Source of the DNA: VGJW01 sp035285595
Lineage (GTDB): Bacteria; Cyanobacteriota; Sericytochromatia; S15B-MN24; VGJW01
Assembly: GCA_035285595.1 (NCBI GenBank)
Contig: JAYKGV010000018.1
Location: 1 to 64,000 of the forward strand
Direction: 5' to 3'
Length of the DNA stretch: 64,000 nucleotides
Shown here: piece after piece, positions 43,801 through 51,840 of the stretch
Layout: each line of letters opens with the position of its first letter
Numbering within the stretch: the stretch's first letter is position 1
Notes under the pieces: model-generated
Told to the model about the DNA's origin: nothing
Database searches by the model: none
Seen by the model: the letters and a program-made list of their open reading frames with translations, nothing else
Program-made: the position numbers and the translations under genes

Positions 43801-43887
43801 GTCGGTCAGTGCCGTGAGCTTTTCCTCGAGCCCTCCCTTGAGAGCCTCACCCACTCGCCGGGCCAGCATGTCGCGCGTGGCTTCCAT
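40885..43887 (-). CDS. NAD-specific glutamate dehydrogenase, large (about 115 kDa) class
   Basis: 1000 residues from the ATG at 43887 (AAGGAG upstream, spacing 13). The N-terminal 400 residues are a regulatory or structural region. The catalytic part has DMARGGMRLVIPRSPEAYDRE (partly shown: ARGGMRLVIPRS), DIPEGGAKGVLLLKP with the catalytic lysine, GPDENITNEMISW, GTGINHKEFGVTSEGVNVYL and the NAD-fold segment TGGPDGDVAGNILKI. It deaminates glutamate to 2-oxoglutarate. Size matches the 115-kDa class, not the 50-kDa hexamer or the 180-kDa form. Monocistronic. Confidence 0.93.
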   Translation of the reverse strand: MEATRDMLARRVGEALKGGLEEKLTALTDWFYQSMPDFYFEFTPEHEQARHLQTILMGQVFENRQSAIVRSADGSRLVCLGPADDPDALLDMLRQVGRALIASAEVYSSRDGKLLLAVFQLTPDEAVDRTAPEAAPTLAAAALALKNFVPAHELERYFDNLPHDYVLRSSVDRIVRHATIFHQSRSLEGTHVGLNRDAYPDVDRLDVAVTNVRAVPYMHQVVRLLRRFGVGVARGFLNILDDGTHEKLAMMTLYINEEQTGGKPQLDESRWLSIQKAIHTLKWVEEDDLSVMNDEDGLTLNETNFLRAAAEYAHVFLSKVNLYYYTVPKIKWTMLHHRPMVLELIKAFKARFDPRLAEAREARIEAADAAMVASIDRVGDKVEKRIWQEIFRFVCHIFKTNYFILDKTGLAFRMDPEVLDTQHYPDRPFGFFYFYGKDYRGFHVRWKDMARGGMRLVIPRSPEAYDRENDRLFDEVKSLSWAQQLKNKDIPEGGAKGVLLLKPQAVPEIAVRGAVDSLLDLLVTDADGHLPPEVVDRYGQREYIYLGPDENITNEMISWIVDQARAKGYRYPDAFMSSKPGTGINHKEFGVTSEGVNVYLEHGLRYLGIDPAKDTFTVKVTGGPDGDVAGNILKIMARDYGERARVVAIADGYGCAVDPKGLDPSELMRLVREGLSIVHFDVSRLSTDPGAFMRRADDDEGVALRNDLHNRVEADVFIPAGGRPETIKGSNWNRFLKADGTPSSRLIVEGANIFLTEEARLGLEQKGVVIIKDSSANKAGVICSSFEILAALAIGSERFTEIRGVYISEVIGLLRRKAAQEATLLFREWDACGRATPLSKLSYEISRVINRLAGIIEEGLARVSDPLPERYREIVLEYCPPSLARRFPDEVLSQIPQRHQRALLAKHLASTVVYREGLDWLDQLATDPEQVFKVVETYMEQADLAERFIAEVRASELPGRADIVRILDLAGRRELTRLALRRGHSDEPAPDDLRTPAGIR

Positions 43888-44015
43888 AAGGCAGCATCCA
43901 CTCCTTCGTGTGCAGCGTCCGTCCATTCTAGCCGGATCATCGAGAAAATGGCCTACGACACAGCCACCTGCAATCCACCCGCAAATCCGGTCGCTGTCGT
44001 GGTACAGGAAGGCAG
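43888..44015. promoter_or_regulatory. Divergent intergenic region
   Basis: 128 bases between the dehydrogenase and vWA gene starts. On the minus strand TAGAAT (43925-43930) is a fair -10 box for the dehydrogenase, but no good -35 goes with it. SD sites flank each end (AAGGAG, minus; AGGAAGG, plus). Otherwise I see nothing specific. Confidence 0.35.
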
Positions 44016-44819
44016 ATGAGCGACCTCAACGACTTTTCGCTTCCCGGCGGCTACATGAACCGCTACCTCGTGCGCGCGTGCGCAGGGGCAGGGCTCGAAA
44101 TTCCGATGGACATCAAGCCACTCGACGTGGTGTTCGTCTTTGACACCACGGACTCGATGTACCGCAACCTAGAACGGGTCCGCCAGGAGCTCGGACGACT
44201 GACCAAAATGCTGGCGGAACGGCTCGCCGGAGTCCGGCTGGGCGTCATCGCCTTTGGTGACCACCATGACGCCGGTCGCACCTACCTGACCAAGGTCCAT
44301 CCCCTGACAGACCAGTGGGATCGCATTGCCCAATGGGTCCAGACGGTCGAGGGCACGTCGGGGGGAGACGAGCCGGAGGCCGTCGAAGATGCCCTCTGGG
44401 AGGCCAACCGGATGGAGTGGCGATTCAATGCCGCGCGCGCGCTCGTGCTTATTGGGGACGCCCCGCCCCACGGGGTGAGCGACTCGAAGAGCGCGTGCAC
44501 GATGCGCCGGGACTGGGAAGTCGAGACGGAGGCGTTGGCGCGCAAGGCCATCAGGGTCTATGCCGTCCAGTGCAATCGAAAGAAGGACACCCGCAAGGCT
44601 TTCAGCCACATGGCGCGCTCCACGCTCGGAAAGCACATCTTCCTGGACCAGACGGAGCACCTTACGGATTTGCTCATCGGCTGCTGCATGCTCGAGGTCG
44701 AAGAGGGCCTGCTGCGGGCCTTCGAGGAAGAGCTAGAGGCCGCAGCCCAGTTGTCCGAGGGCAAACAGGCCGTCTTTGCCCAGCTGCTTGCAGGTCGTCC
44801 CGCGGAGGATGAGGCATGA
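44016..44819 (+). CDS. von Willebrand factor A domain protein
   Basis: 267 residues, no signal peptide. VVFVFDTTDSMYRNLE gives the MIDAS start as DxTxSM, a common bacterial variant of DxSxS; GTSGGDEPEAVEDAL gives the conserved Asp/Pro-Glu loop; and ALVLIGDAPPHG gives the later Asp. So a metal-dependent adhesion site looks intact. The tail is acidic and helical. Cytoplasmic vWA proteins often work with chaperones or AAA ATPases. The stop overlaps the DnaJ-HEAT gene start (ATGA), implying a shared complex. Partner and substrate unknown. Confidence 0.88.
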   Translation: MSDLNDFSLPGGYMNRYLVRACAGAGLEIPMDIKPLDVVFVFDTTDSMYRNLERVRQELGRLTKMLAERLAGVRLGVIAFGDHHDAGRTYLTKVHPLTDQWDRIAQWVQTVEGTSGGDEPEAVEDALWEANRMEWRFNAARALVLIGDAPPHGVSDSKSACTMRRDWEVETEALARKAIRVYAVQCNRKKDTRKAFSHMARSTLGKHIFLDQTEHLTDLLIGCCMLEVEEGLLRAFEEELEAAAQLSEGKQAVFAQLLAGRPAEDEA

Positions 44820-46408
44820 GTCAAATCGCCTTCTCCTACTATGACATCCTCCAGATTCAGCAAGGTGCGAGTGACGACCAAATCCGGCTGGCCTACCGGG
44901 AGCAGGCACGCTACTACCATCCGGACGTCACGACCCTGGACCCGTCCGTCGCCGCTTCGAAGCTCAAGATCATCAATGAGGCCTACGAGACGCTCAAAAA
45001 CCCGGAGCGTCGTGCCGCGTACGACGAGGAACTTGCCTACGAGCGGGATCGCGCGCTGCTGGGCTTGCTGCCGAACGTGCTCGCAGCCTTGGCCGAAGGC
45101 TCCATGAAATCAGCGTGGGACCAACTAAAGGCATTGGAAAAGACCTACGGCGAGAGCGACCTGCTCCGTGGCCTGATGGCCACAACCTTGCATTTGCAGG
45201 CCCGCAATGCCTACCACGCAGGGAAGTACGGAACGGCCCGAAAGTTCTTGCAGCAGGCGCTCGCCATTCCATTCGAAGAGTTGGAGCTCAGGGGACACAT
45301 CGAGGCTGACCTAGGGTTGGTATCGGACAGAGCGGCCGATCAGGAAGGGCCGATCACCACTGACCCTGCACCTTTGCTGGCCAGTCTTGACCCTCTGGAG
45401 GTCCAACGGGGACTCGACCTGCTGACCACGCTACCCGTCCCGGAAGCTCAGAGCCACGCCCGGCAATTGCAGTTCCTGCTTGAGCGCAGCTTGTACCGCA
45501 GCGTGCGGGTCGGGGCCCTGAGAGCCTTGCTCAGTCTGGAAGAGGGAAAAAACCAGGATTGGGACGCCTTGCGGCAGCTGTACCTGAGCGAACGCCCCAA
45601 GGCGGGCAAGGCGAACAGCACGCCGGTCGAACGTCTTGCAGCCCTTGCGCGGCGCGATCGTGCCGCGCTTGCCCCGGCCTTGCGGCCCTTCCTGCAAGAA
45701 GGCAGTCCGGAGATTCGCGTGGCCGTGCTGCAGGCGTGGCAAGGCATGGGGGACAAGAGAGTCATGCCGTGGATCGAGCCTTGGCTGTTCTCGGAGAACG
45801 ATGAGGTCCGAGGTGCGGCGGCCAAGGCGCTTGACCTCCTCGAGGGCAAAGTGGGGTTGACGGGACGACTGCTGGGGATAGTGGGGGTGGACGACGGGGC
45901 CCGGCGTGCCGACAAGCGCGTCGAGGCCATGGATGACGCGGCTCGTGAACGTCTTGACCTCGAAGTTGCCTTCTGGGAGAAGCCTGCTCGGCGGCCTCAG
46001 GTTCTCAAGGCGTGGGCCAGCGGCATGGACGTCGAAGACCTGCCCGGCCGGATCTATCTTGCCCTGCGGGACCGCAAGGGCGCGACCACCCATGCGGTGG
46101 GCATCATCCTGACCAAGCAGAGTCCGGACATGCACATGCCCCTGATTGGCATGCTCAGGGATGAGGACTGGCTGATGCGTCGCATCGCCGCGGAACTGCT
46201 TGGAATCTTGCGCGTGAAGCCGGCGCGGGACGCTCTGCTGGCCGCGCTTGACGACCCCAAGCCTCCCGTTCGAAAGACCGCCCTGCTCGCCTTGGCCGAG
46301 GTGGGAGATGCGGCCTGCATCCCGCGGATCACACCCTATGCCAATGACGATGATCCTGGCGTCGCCGAGGCCGCACGGGCGGCGGTCGGCAGGCTTCGGC
46401 CCCGCTGA
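44816..46408 (+). CDS. J-domain / HEAT-repeat protein
   Basis: 530 residues. J-domain at 6-70: YYDILQIQQGASDDQIRLAYRE, then the HPD motif in YYHPDV and IINEAYETLKNPERRAAYDE. It should stimulate DnaK. Residues about 80-165 look like TPR-like helices (LHLQARNAYHAGKYGTARKF). From about 195 to the end come HEAT-like repeats (SPEIRVAVLQAWQGMGDKRV; RRIAAELLGILRVKPARDAL; PPVRKTALLALAEVGDAACI). It lacks the G/F and zinc-finger parts of DnaJ. Coupled to the vWA gene. Its 3' end overlaps the convergent EamA gene by 73 bases. Confidence 0.9.
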   Translation: MSQIAFSYYDILQIQQGASDDQIRLAYREQARYYHPDVTTLDPSVAASKLKIINEAYETLKNPERRAAYDEELAYERDRALLGLLPNVLAALAEGSMKSAWDQLKALEKTYGESDLLRGLMATTLHLQARNAYHAGKYGTARKFLQQALAIPFEELELRGHIEADLGLVSDRAADQEGPITTDPAPLLASLDPLEVQRGLDLLTTLPVPEAQSHARQLQFLLERSLYRSVRVGALRALLSLEEGKNQDWDALRQLYLSERPKAGKANSTPVERLAALARRDRAALAPALRPFLQEGSPEIRVAVLQAWQGMGDKRVMPWIEPWLFSENDEVRGAAAKALDLLEGKVGLTGRLLGIVGVDDGARRADKRVEAMDDAARERLDLEVAFWEKPARRPQVLKAWASGMDVEDLPGRIYLALRDRKGATTHAVGIILTKQSPDMHMPLIGMLRDEDWLMRRIAAELLGILRVKPARDALLAALDDPKPPVRKTALLALAEVGDAACIPRITPYANDDDPGVAEAARAAVGRLRPR

Positions 46409-47271
46409 CGCTGCATGAAGACCACCCCCGACACGACCATCAGGGTTGCAAGCAGAGCTGAGGGGCCCACATCACGCTGCCCTGTCGCGGCGCCCAGAGC
46501 CATCGCGACCACGGGCTGACCATTGAGAAAAATGGACGTCCGGGCGGGTCCCAGCCGCTGCAGGCCATATCCATAGAGCATGTAGGCCACGAAGCTCGTC
46601 AACACCAGGACATAACCGAAGGCAACCCAGTGGTCGGGTCCCGCTTCCGTCCGCATCAGCCCTGTGCCGAGCCATGGCCAGAGGCAAGCGGTCGCAAGTG
46701 CCGCAAGTACCCAGGCCCACGCCGTCGCGGGCACCGCACCCAACTGCTCGGTCCAGGCCCTCATCCCACGGGAATAAGCAGCCCAACACAGCATGCCTCC
46801 GACCACGAGCAGGTCTCCCTCGAGCACGGGAGGGCTTCTGCCACTGGCGAGGCTTGGAGCGAGCAGAAACGCCACCCCCCCGAAGGCCAGGCAAAGTGCA
46901 GCGGCTTCGCCAAAGGAGGGTCGAGATTCCCGGGCCAACCACGACCAGACCAGCACTGTAGCAGGAGTAAGCGCATAGATGAGCGCGGCATGTGTGGGTG
47001 TCGTATGGACGAGGCCGGAGAAAAACAGTGCTTGGTTGCAAGGGCCCCCCAGCAGGCCCAGGACAAGCAAACGCAGGCGACTGCCCGCGGGCGGCAGGAG
47101 CGGACGGCGCAACAGCACGAGCAGCCCGACGAAGAGCAACGCCACCCCCTGCACCCGCCAATGGATGAAACGGATGGGCTCAAAAACTTCGAGGCCGTGT
47201 CGGGCCACGTGGAAAGTTGCGCCCGCAATCAGAACCTGCAGTGCCATGGCGGCCCACGCCCGGACGGTCAC
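46336..47271 (-). CDS. EamA-family (DMT) transporter
   Basis: 311 residues with about ten hydrophobic helices, in two repeats of five, the EamA layout. It starts at a GTG that overlaps the decarboxylase stop (GTGA). GPCNQALFFSGLVHTTPTHAALI and ALIYALTPATVLVWSW are typical of the first half, and GPARTSIFLNGQPVVAMALG of the second. Members export amino acids or metabolites. Coupling to a PLP decarboxylase suggests export of its product or of a basic amino acid, but this is inference. Confidence 0.88.
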   Translation of the reverse strand: MTVRAWAAMALQVLIAGATFHVARHGLEVFEPIRFIHWRVQGVALLFVGLLVLLRRPLLPPAGSRLRLLVLGLLGGPCNQALFFSGLVHTTPTHAALIYALTPATVLVWSWLARESRPSFGEAAALCLAFGGVAFLLAPSLASGRSPPVLEGDLLVVGGMLCWAAYSRGMRAWTEQLGAVPATAWAWVLAALATACLWPWLGTGLMRTEAGPDHWVAFGYVLVLTSFVAYMLYGYGLQRLGPARTSIFLNGQPVVAMALGAATGQRDVGPSALLATLMVVSGVVFMQRQRGRSLPTAARAASATPGSSSLA

Positions 47272-48596
47272 GGCAGCACCTCGAGCGTCTCGGGCAAGGC
47301 GTCGTGAGCCTGTAGAAATTCCAGCGCCTCACGGGTCACGCGACAACCCGGCACAATGACGGCAACCCCGGGCGGATAGGGACACACGGGCTCAAGGGCC
47401 GTCCTGCCGACAGCCAGATCCGAGGCCACCGTAAAACCGACGGCCAACGAGGCCTCTCGCAGGCCCAGCACGCGCTCACCAAGCGGCGGCGGAGCCGGGG
47501 AGCGGGCCGCTGGCCATCCGGTTTGCCGACGAAGTTCCGCCTCGAGGACCGTCTGGAGCGCGGACCTGACCTCTGGCTCAAACCAAGTTGGTCCCAGCAG
47601 CAACAATACGGCGCGCGGCAAGGCCGCCTCGGGCCAGAATCCCTCCCGCCGCAAACTTTCGTAGGCCTCGATACCCGACGGGAACGCCACAAGCAGGCGG
47701 ACAGGATCCAGCGTGTCACGCACCGGCACGTGCCATGCGGCATGTTCCAAGGGGGGAACCTGCGGTCCGGAGGCGGCCGCGGCCCTGCACGCATCAAGGG
47801 CAGCAAGGAGCGGCCAGCTCGGACTGGTCGTCTGGAGCTGGCGAACCGACCTGTCGACGAGCTTTTCCGATATCGGGGCAGCCTTCCCCAGATGCAGGAA
47901 CCCACCCTGGGTAGGTCCTGAGAGGCCCTTGTGCGCGGAATGCACGACGAGATCGGCACCCGCCTTAAGGGCCGCGGGACGGTGGGCCCCATGAGCCTCG
48001 TCCACCAACAGGAGGCGGTCGCCACCAACCTTGCGCATCACGGAAAGCCCGGCATCCTCGCCGAAGTAAGTGGGCGAGGTCACGTGGACCGCCGAGACGT
48101 CGGGATGACGCGCCAGAGCCCTTGCAAGGTCTTCGCTCGAAGGGGGGCGACGAACTCCCCACGGAGCATCCCACTCGCCCTCGAACCAGTAGGGCTCGAG
48201 ACCGGCCGCAGCCATGCCGCGCAGGACCGACACGTGCGCATTGCGATCCACCAGCAAGGCAGGCGGCCTGCCTTCGGAGCGCAGCCACGCCGCCGTGGCC
48301 CATAGTGCAGCCTGCTGGGCCAAGGTGGCTCCACCCACGCTGAACCAGCTGGCACGGGCCTCGTAATGCCGTGCGAGCGCCCTGCGTGCGAGAAGTACCG
48401 GACCTTGGGGGTGCCCCAGATCGTCCGTTGCTTCATTTTCCGTCACATCCGCGCGGGCCCAATCGGGCCACGAGCTCGCCCAGGAGGGCTGTCCCTGATG
48501 TGTAGGAGTCTGCAAGCGCCGACCGCTGTCACGAGCGGCCGCAAGCACGGCGGCTAGAAGTGGGGTGTCGGGATCGGCCGGGCCGCCGGCCGTCAC
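47268..48596 (-). CDS. Orn/Lys/Arg decarboxylase-family PLP enzyme
   Basis: 442 residues from a GTG overlapping the argS stop (GTGA), with GGAGG four bases upstream. RLQTPTHQGQ and DLGHPQGPVLLARRALA match the family N-terminus (TPGHxxG, HxPeGpI). LLLVDEAHGAHRP holds the cofactor Asp, and HSAHKGLSGPTQGGFLH the Schiff-base lysine. The usual NGST loop reads VGGATLAQ. The C-terminal domain is shorter than that of the roughly 490-residue Bacillus-type enzymes. It should decarboxylate a basic amino acid; arginine is suggested only by its place beside argS. Confidence 0.85.
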   Translation of the reverse strand: MTAGGPADPDTPLLAAVLAAARDSGRRLQTPTHQGQPSWASSWPDWARADVTENEATDDLGHPQGPVLLARRALARHYEARASWFSVGGATLAQQAALWATAAWLRSEGRPPALLVDRNAHVSVLRGMAAAGLEPYWFEGEWDAPWGVRRPPSSEDLARALARHPDVSAVHVTSPTYFGEDAGLSVMRKVGGDRLLLVDEAHGAHRPAALKAGADLVVHSAHKGLSGPTQGGFLHLGKAAPISEKLVDRSVRQLQTTSPSWPLLAALDACRAAAASGPQVPPLEHAAWHVPVRDTLDPVRLLVAFPSGIEAYESLRREGFWPEAALPRAVLLLLGPTWFEPEVRSALQTVLEAELRRQTGWPAARSPAPPPLGERVLGLREASLAVGFTVASDLAVGRTALEPVCPYPPGVAVIVPGCRVTREALEFLQAHDALPETLEVLP

Positions 48597-50254
48597 ATGG
48601 CCTCCGGGGCCGCAACCCCGAGCAGGTCGTCGAGCAGGATGGCAAGGACCTGCCGAGTGGCCGCACACAAGGCCAGACGCGTCACCGTCCGGGACGGCTG
48701 CGCGGGATCGATGACCCGGCACTGAGTGTAGAAAGCATGGTAACGCTGTGCAAGATCCGTCGCGTATCGGGTGAGGCGATGCGGTTCCCGTGCCTGCGCC
48801 GCCGCCGCCACTTCGTCGGTGAAGCCGATGAGCCACAGCGCAAGCGCACGCTCTTCGGCGGCTTCCAGCGGCAACAACTCAACGCCGGCCCAATCGGCAG
48901 GAAGATGGCCCGCATCCTTGGCCGCCCGCATGATGGAGCAGATGCGGGCGTGAGCGTATTGCACGTAATAGACAGGGTTGTCGGAGGACTCCTGTTTGGC
49001 CAGATCAAGGTCGAAATCGATGGTGCTGTCGGCGCTGCGGGCCAATAGGAACCATCGCGTCGCGTCCTTGCCCACCTCGTCCAGCACATCGTCGAGCGTG
49101 ACCATCTCTCCGGTGCGCTTGCTCATGCGGACCTCCTGCCCACCGCGGAACAGCTTGACCAGTTGGCCAAGTACGACCTCGAGGGTCTGCGGATCGCGTC
49201 CCATGCACGCCACGGCGGCCCGCATCCTCGCGACATAACCGTGATGGTCCGCGCCCCAGATGTTGAGGAGTCTGTCGAAACCCCGGGCGAATTTGTCGGC
49301 GTGATAGGCCATGTCGGCCGCAAGATAGGTCGGCCGCCCGTCAGCCCTCACGACGACCCGGTCCTCGGTGTCCCCGTGAGTGGCAGAGGTGAGCCACAAA
49401 GCGCCTTCTCGCCGAATCACGGCACCTTCGTCCTCAAGCTCGTGTAACAGGGCTTCGACGGCACCGGCTTCATGCAAGGTCCGCTCTGAGACCCACCGGT
49501 CGAACAGCGTCCCCATCCGAGCAAGGGTCTTGTCTTGTGCCGCGAGGAACCAGTCGCGGCCGAAATCGGCCAAACGCCGCACCCGGTCCTCTTCGGAAAG
49601 CCCCGCCAAGTCGCCCAACTGCTCCTTGGCGGCCACTGCGGCCTCATGGACATAGACCCCGCCGTAGAACTCCGAGGCATCCTCGGGCAGCTCCCGTCCC
49701 TCGAGCCGGTAGAGAATCGAGCGACCTAGGTTCTGAAGCTGGTTCCCGGCATCGTTGATGTAAAACTCCTGGGACACCTGATAACCGGCCCACTCCAAGA
49801 CGGCGGCCAAAGCCGACCCAAGAGCGGCCCACCGTCCATGGCCCACGTGTAACGGACCGGTAGGGTTGGCCGAAACGTATTCGACAAGGACTTTTTCACC
49901 CGCGCCGACCTCGCTGCGACCATGTCGGGCGCCATCGTCGAGTATCTTCCGTACTCCGCTTCGCAGAAAAGCATCGGAAACCGTCACATTCAAAAATCCC
50001 GGTGCAGCTACGGAAACCAACTCCAGGTCGTCACCGATCGCCACCCGCCCCGAGATGGCATGCGCGATCTCGAGCGGACGTCGCCGCGCCACCTTTGCGA
50101 GCACCATCGCCACATTGCTCGCGAAATCGCCGTGACTCTCGTGGCGGGCACGTTCGACATGGACGGAGACCGTGTCGGCCACGGGAAGTTCGCCTGCGGC
50201 GACGGCGGCGTCCAAAGCGGCGGAGAGCTTGGTGGCGATCAGGTGGCGAATCAT
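48593..50254 (-). CDS. argS: Arginyl-tRNA synthetase
   Basis: 553 residues from the ATG at 50254, which overlaps the DUF1934 stop (TGATG). Class I synthetase: SANPTGPLHVGHGRWAALG carries the HIGH-like motif HVGH, and EVRMSKRTGEMVTLDDVLDE the KMSKS-like motif MSKR. The C-terminal anticodon domain reads ADSTIDFDLDLAKQESSDNPVYYVQYAHAR (partly: NPVYYVQYAHAR), an ArgRS hallmark. Attaches arginine to its tRNA. Confidence 0.97.
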   Translation of the reverse strand: MIRHLIATKLSAALDAAVAAGELPVADTVSVHVERARHESHGDFASNVAMVLAKVARRRPLEIAHAISGRVAIGDDLELVSVAAPGFLNVTVSDAFLRSGVRKILDDGARHGRSEVGAGEKVLVEYVSANPTGPLHVGHGRWAALGSALAAVLEWAGYQVSQEFYINDAGNQLQNLGRSILYRLEGRELPEDASEFYGGVYVHEAAVAAKEQLGDLAGLSEEDRVRRLADFGRDWFLAAQDKTLARMGTLFDRWVSERTLHEAGAVEALLHELEDEGAVIRREGALWLTSATHGDTEDRVVVRADGRPTYLAADMAYHADKFARGFDRLLNIWGADHHGYVARMRAAVACMGRDPQTLEVVLGQLVKLFRGGQEVRMSKRTGEMVTLDDVLDEVGKDATRWFLLARSADSTIDFDLDLAKQESSDNPVYYVQYAHARICSIMRAAKDAGHLPADWAGVELLPLEAAEERALALWLIGFTDEVAAAAQAREPHRLTRYATDLAQRYHAFYTQCRVIDPAQPSRTVTRLALCAATRQVLAILLDDLLGVAAPEAM

Positions 50255-50691
50255 CAGGCATCCATTGTAACGCCGCCGGCGGCCGGCAACGGGGTGGCCG
50301 TCATGCGGAGGCAAAAATCACCCATCGATTGGCCCCCACCACGCAGAGCGTAGTCCATTTCCAGCTCCAATCCCCCGTCCCTCATGCGTGCTTCCAGGCG
50401 ATGACAGCGCGTCTCGAAGGCAAGGACGCCTGCCTGGGAACGAACCTCAAAGGGCAACACGGCCCCCTGCCGAAAGGATTGGGTGGCCTGCAGACGATCG
50501 CCGTGACGCACCAACCGCCATTCGTCGGAGCCCCAACGCAAGGTCGACGCGACACCGTCGTCCGTCCATCGCAGCGAGCCTCTCTCAGCATCGCCATACC
50601 AGTTTCCCTCGTGATGGTGGACGGTTTCCCGGACGTCACCGTCGGGCTCCTCTACACGGCTCAACAGGACAATCATGACAGGGCGTTTCAT
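50254..50691 (-). CDS. DUF1934 (YwiB-like) beta-barrel protein
   Basis: 145 residues from the ATG at 50691 with AGGAG seven bases upstream. Calycin-like strands are visible: MIVLLSRVEEPDGDVRETV, GNWYGDAERGSLRWTD, and ELEMDYALRGGGQSMGDFCLRM at the end, the family's closing segment. In Bacillus subtilis the homologous ywiB lies directly beside argS, as here. Molecular role unknown. The start overlaps the rlmH stop. Confidence 0.82.
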   Translation of the reverse strand: MKRPVMIVLLSRVEEPDGDVRETVHHHEGNWYGDAERGSLRWTDDGVASTLRWGSDEWRLVRHGDRLQATQSFRQGAVLPFEVRSQAGVLAFETRCHRLEARMRDGGLELEMDYALRGGGQSMGDFCLRMTATPLPAAGGVTMDA

Positions 50692-51200
50692 CGGCGTTCT
50701 CCTGGCAAGCCATCCCGGTGGTAGGGGGAGCCTCTCCACAAGCTGTCGACCCGAAAGAGCTGTTCGAGCAAGATCACGCGCGCAAGTTCGTGGGGAAAGG
50801 TCAGACGGGACAGAGCAAGACGGCCCTCTGCATCAGCCTCGAGCTCAGGATCGAGGCCTTCGGCGCCACCAAGCAGGAATGAGACCTTGATCCCTTGATC
50901 TCTCTGCCGGGCAAGGTGTTCGGCAAGCGTCCGAGTATCCCAAGCCTGACCTCGTTCCGTCAGGGCCATGCGCCACGTCCCTTCCGTCGCTCGACGCAGG
51001 GCCTCGCCCTCACGGCGCAGGGCGGCGAGCAGCTGGCCCGGCCTGGGGGCGACGTCCGGCACCTCGATGATCTTGAGACCGCGCGGACCGGCCAGGCGGG
51101 CGGCATGAACCGATGCCGCCCGTTGCAGTCCCTCGTCGCGTATTTTGCCGACTGCCGCCACAAGCCAGTGCAGGAGAGTTCCTCCGTCGCCCCCCGACAC
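50688..51200 (-). CDS. rlmH: 23S rRNA pseudouridine-1915 N3-methyltransferase
   Basis: The C-terminal part is unmistakable RlmH: SFLLGGAEGLDPELEADA (SAM knot), then RLTFPHELARVILLEQLFR and GSPYHRDG. The N-terminus (HWLVAAVGKIRDEGL) also aligns. The start is unclear: GTG at 51200 gives 170 residues; CTG at 51173 gives 161, has an ideal SD (GGAGG, seven bases) and best matches the usual length of about 155-160; GTG at 51161 is too short. SPOUT-class enzyme acting on assembled ribosomes. Confidence 0.9.
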   Translation of the reverse strand: MSGGDGGTLLHWLVAAVGKIRDEGLQRAASVHAARLAGPRGLKIIEVPDVAPRPGQLLAALRREGEALRRATEGTWRMALTERGQAWDTRTLAEHLARQRDQGIKVSFLLGGAEGLDPELEADAEGRLALSRLTFPHELARVILLEQLFRVDSLWRGSPYHRDGLPGERR

Positions 51201-51221
51201 GGGAGGCCCCTGCCCCGATGT

Positions 51222-51240
51222 TACAATGGACGGTCCGTCC
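51222..51240. promoter_or_regulatory. Candidate -10 box and palindrome before yajQ
   Basis: TACAAT at 51222-51227 (5 of 6) is followed by the 13-base palindrome GGACGGTCCGTCC at 51228-51240, which lies about where transcription would start. A promoter with an overlapping operator is possible. No clear -35. Confidence 0.4.
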
Positions 51241-51284
51241 GGGCCTCCCCACCACAGCGGAACCGGCGGTGAAAGGACAGTTAC

Positions 51285-51779
51285 GTGGCCAAGGAAGCCA
51301 GCTTCGACATCGTCTCGAAGGCGGACATGAACGAGGTGCAGAATGCCGTCAATATGGTGGCCAAGGAGATTGAGCAGCGGTTCGACCTCAAGGGTACGGG
51401 CAGCTCGATCGAGCTGGGCAAGGATGGCATTGTCCTGAACGCACCGGACGAGACCAAGTTGCGCAACATTCTGGACGTCCTGCACGACAAGCTGACGAAA
51501 CGCCAAGTCTCGCTCAAGGCCTTGGACCCAGGCAAGGTGGAGGCTGCCCTTGGTGGCAAGGTGCGCCAGCAGCTCGGCCTGCGGCAAGGTATCGATCGGG
51601 ATCACGCCCGCAAGCTGGTGGACTTGGTCAAGGGCACGAAACTCAAGGTCCAGACCCAGATTCAGGACGATCAAGTTCGTGTCCTTGGCAAGTCGAGGGA
51701 TGATCTACAGGCGGTGATTAAGGCGCTGCGGGGTGCCGACTTCCCCCTGGACCTGCAGTTCCTCAACTTCCGGGACTGA
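51285..51779 (+). CDS. yajQ: YajQ-family nucleotide-binding protein
   Basis: 164 residues from GTG with AAAGGA upstream. The YajQ (UPF0234) signature opens it: SFDIVSKADMNEVQNAVN and EIEQRFDLKGTGSSIEL; the end is FPLDLQFLNFRD. In Xanthomonas a YajQ homologue binds c-di-GMP, while E. coli YajQ binds nucleotides and tRNA. First of a plus-strand run yajQ-rplI-dnaB-purA-plsC-hflX. Confidence 0.95.
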   Translation: MAKEASFDIVSKADMNEVQNAVNMVAKEIEQRFDLKGTGSSIELGKDGIVLNAPDETKLRNILDVLHDKLTKRQVSLKALDPGKVEAALGGKVRQQLGLRQGIDRDHARKLVDLVKGTKLKVQTQIQDDQVRVLGKSRDDLQAVIKALRGADFPLDLQFLNFRD

Positions 51780-51840
51780 CCCGGGGGGCCTCTCTTTTCC
51801 CATTGCCTCACCTGTGGGTGAGCATCTGGAGGATTCAGCC

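Noticed and set aside
40885..43887. Frameshifted or fused glutamate dehydrogenase
   Set aside because: The single 1000-residue frame shows all catalytic segments in order and matches the 115-kDa class without gaps.
48597..48836. Extension of the decarboxylase into argS
   Set aside because: Low-complexity Gly/Ser/Arg sequence antisense-like in style; the GTGA start with GGAGG at 48596 fits the family N-terminus.
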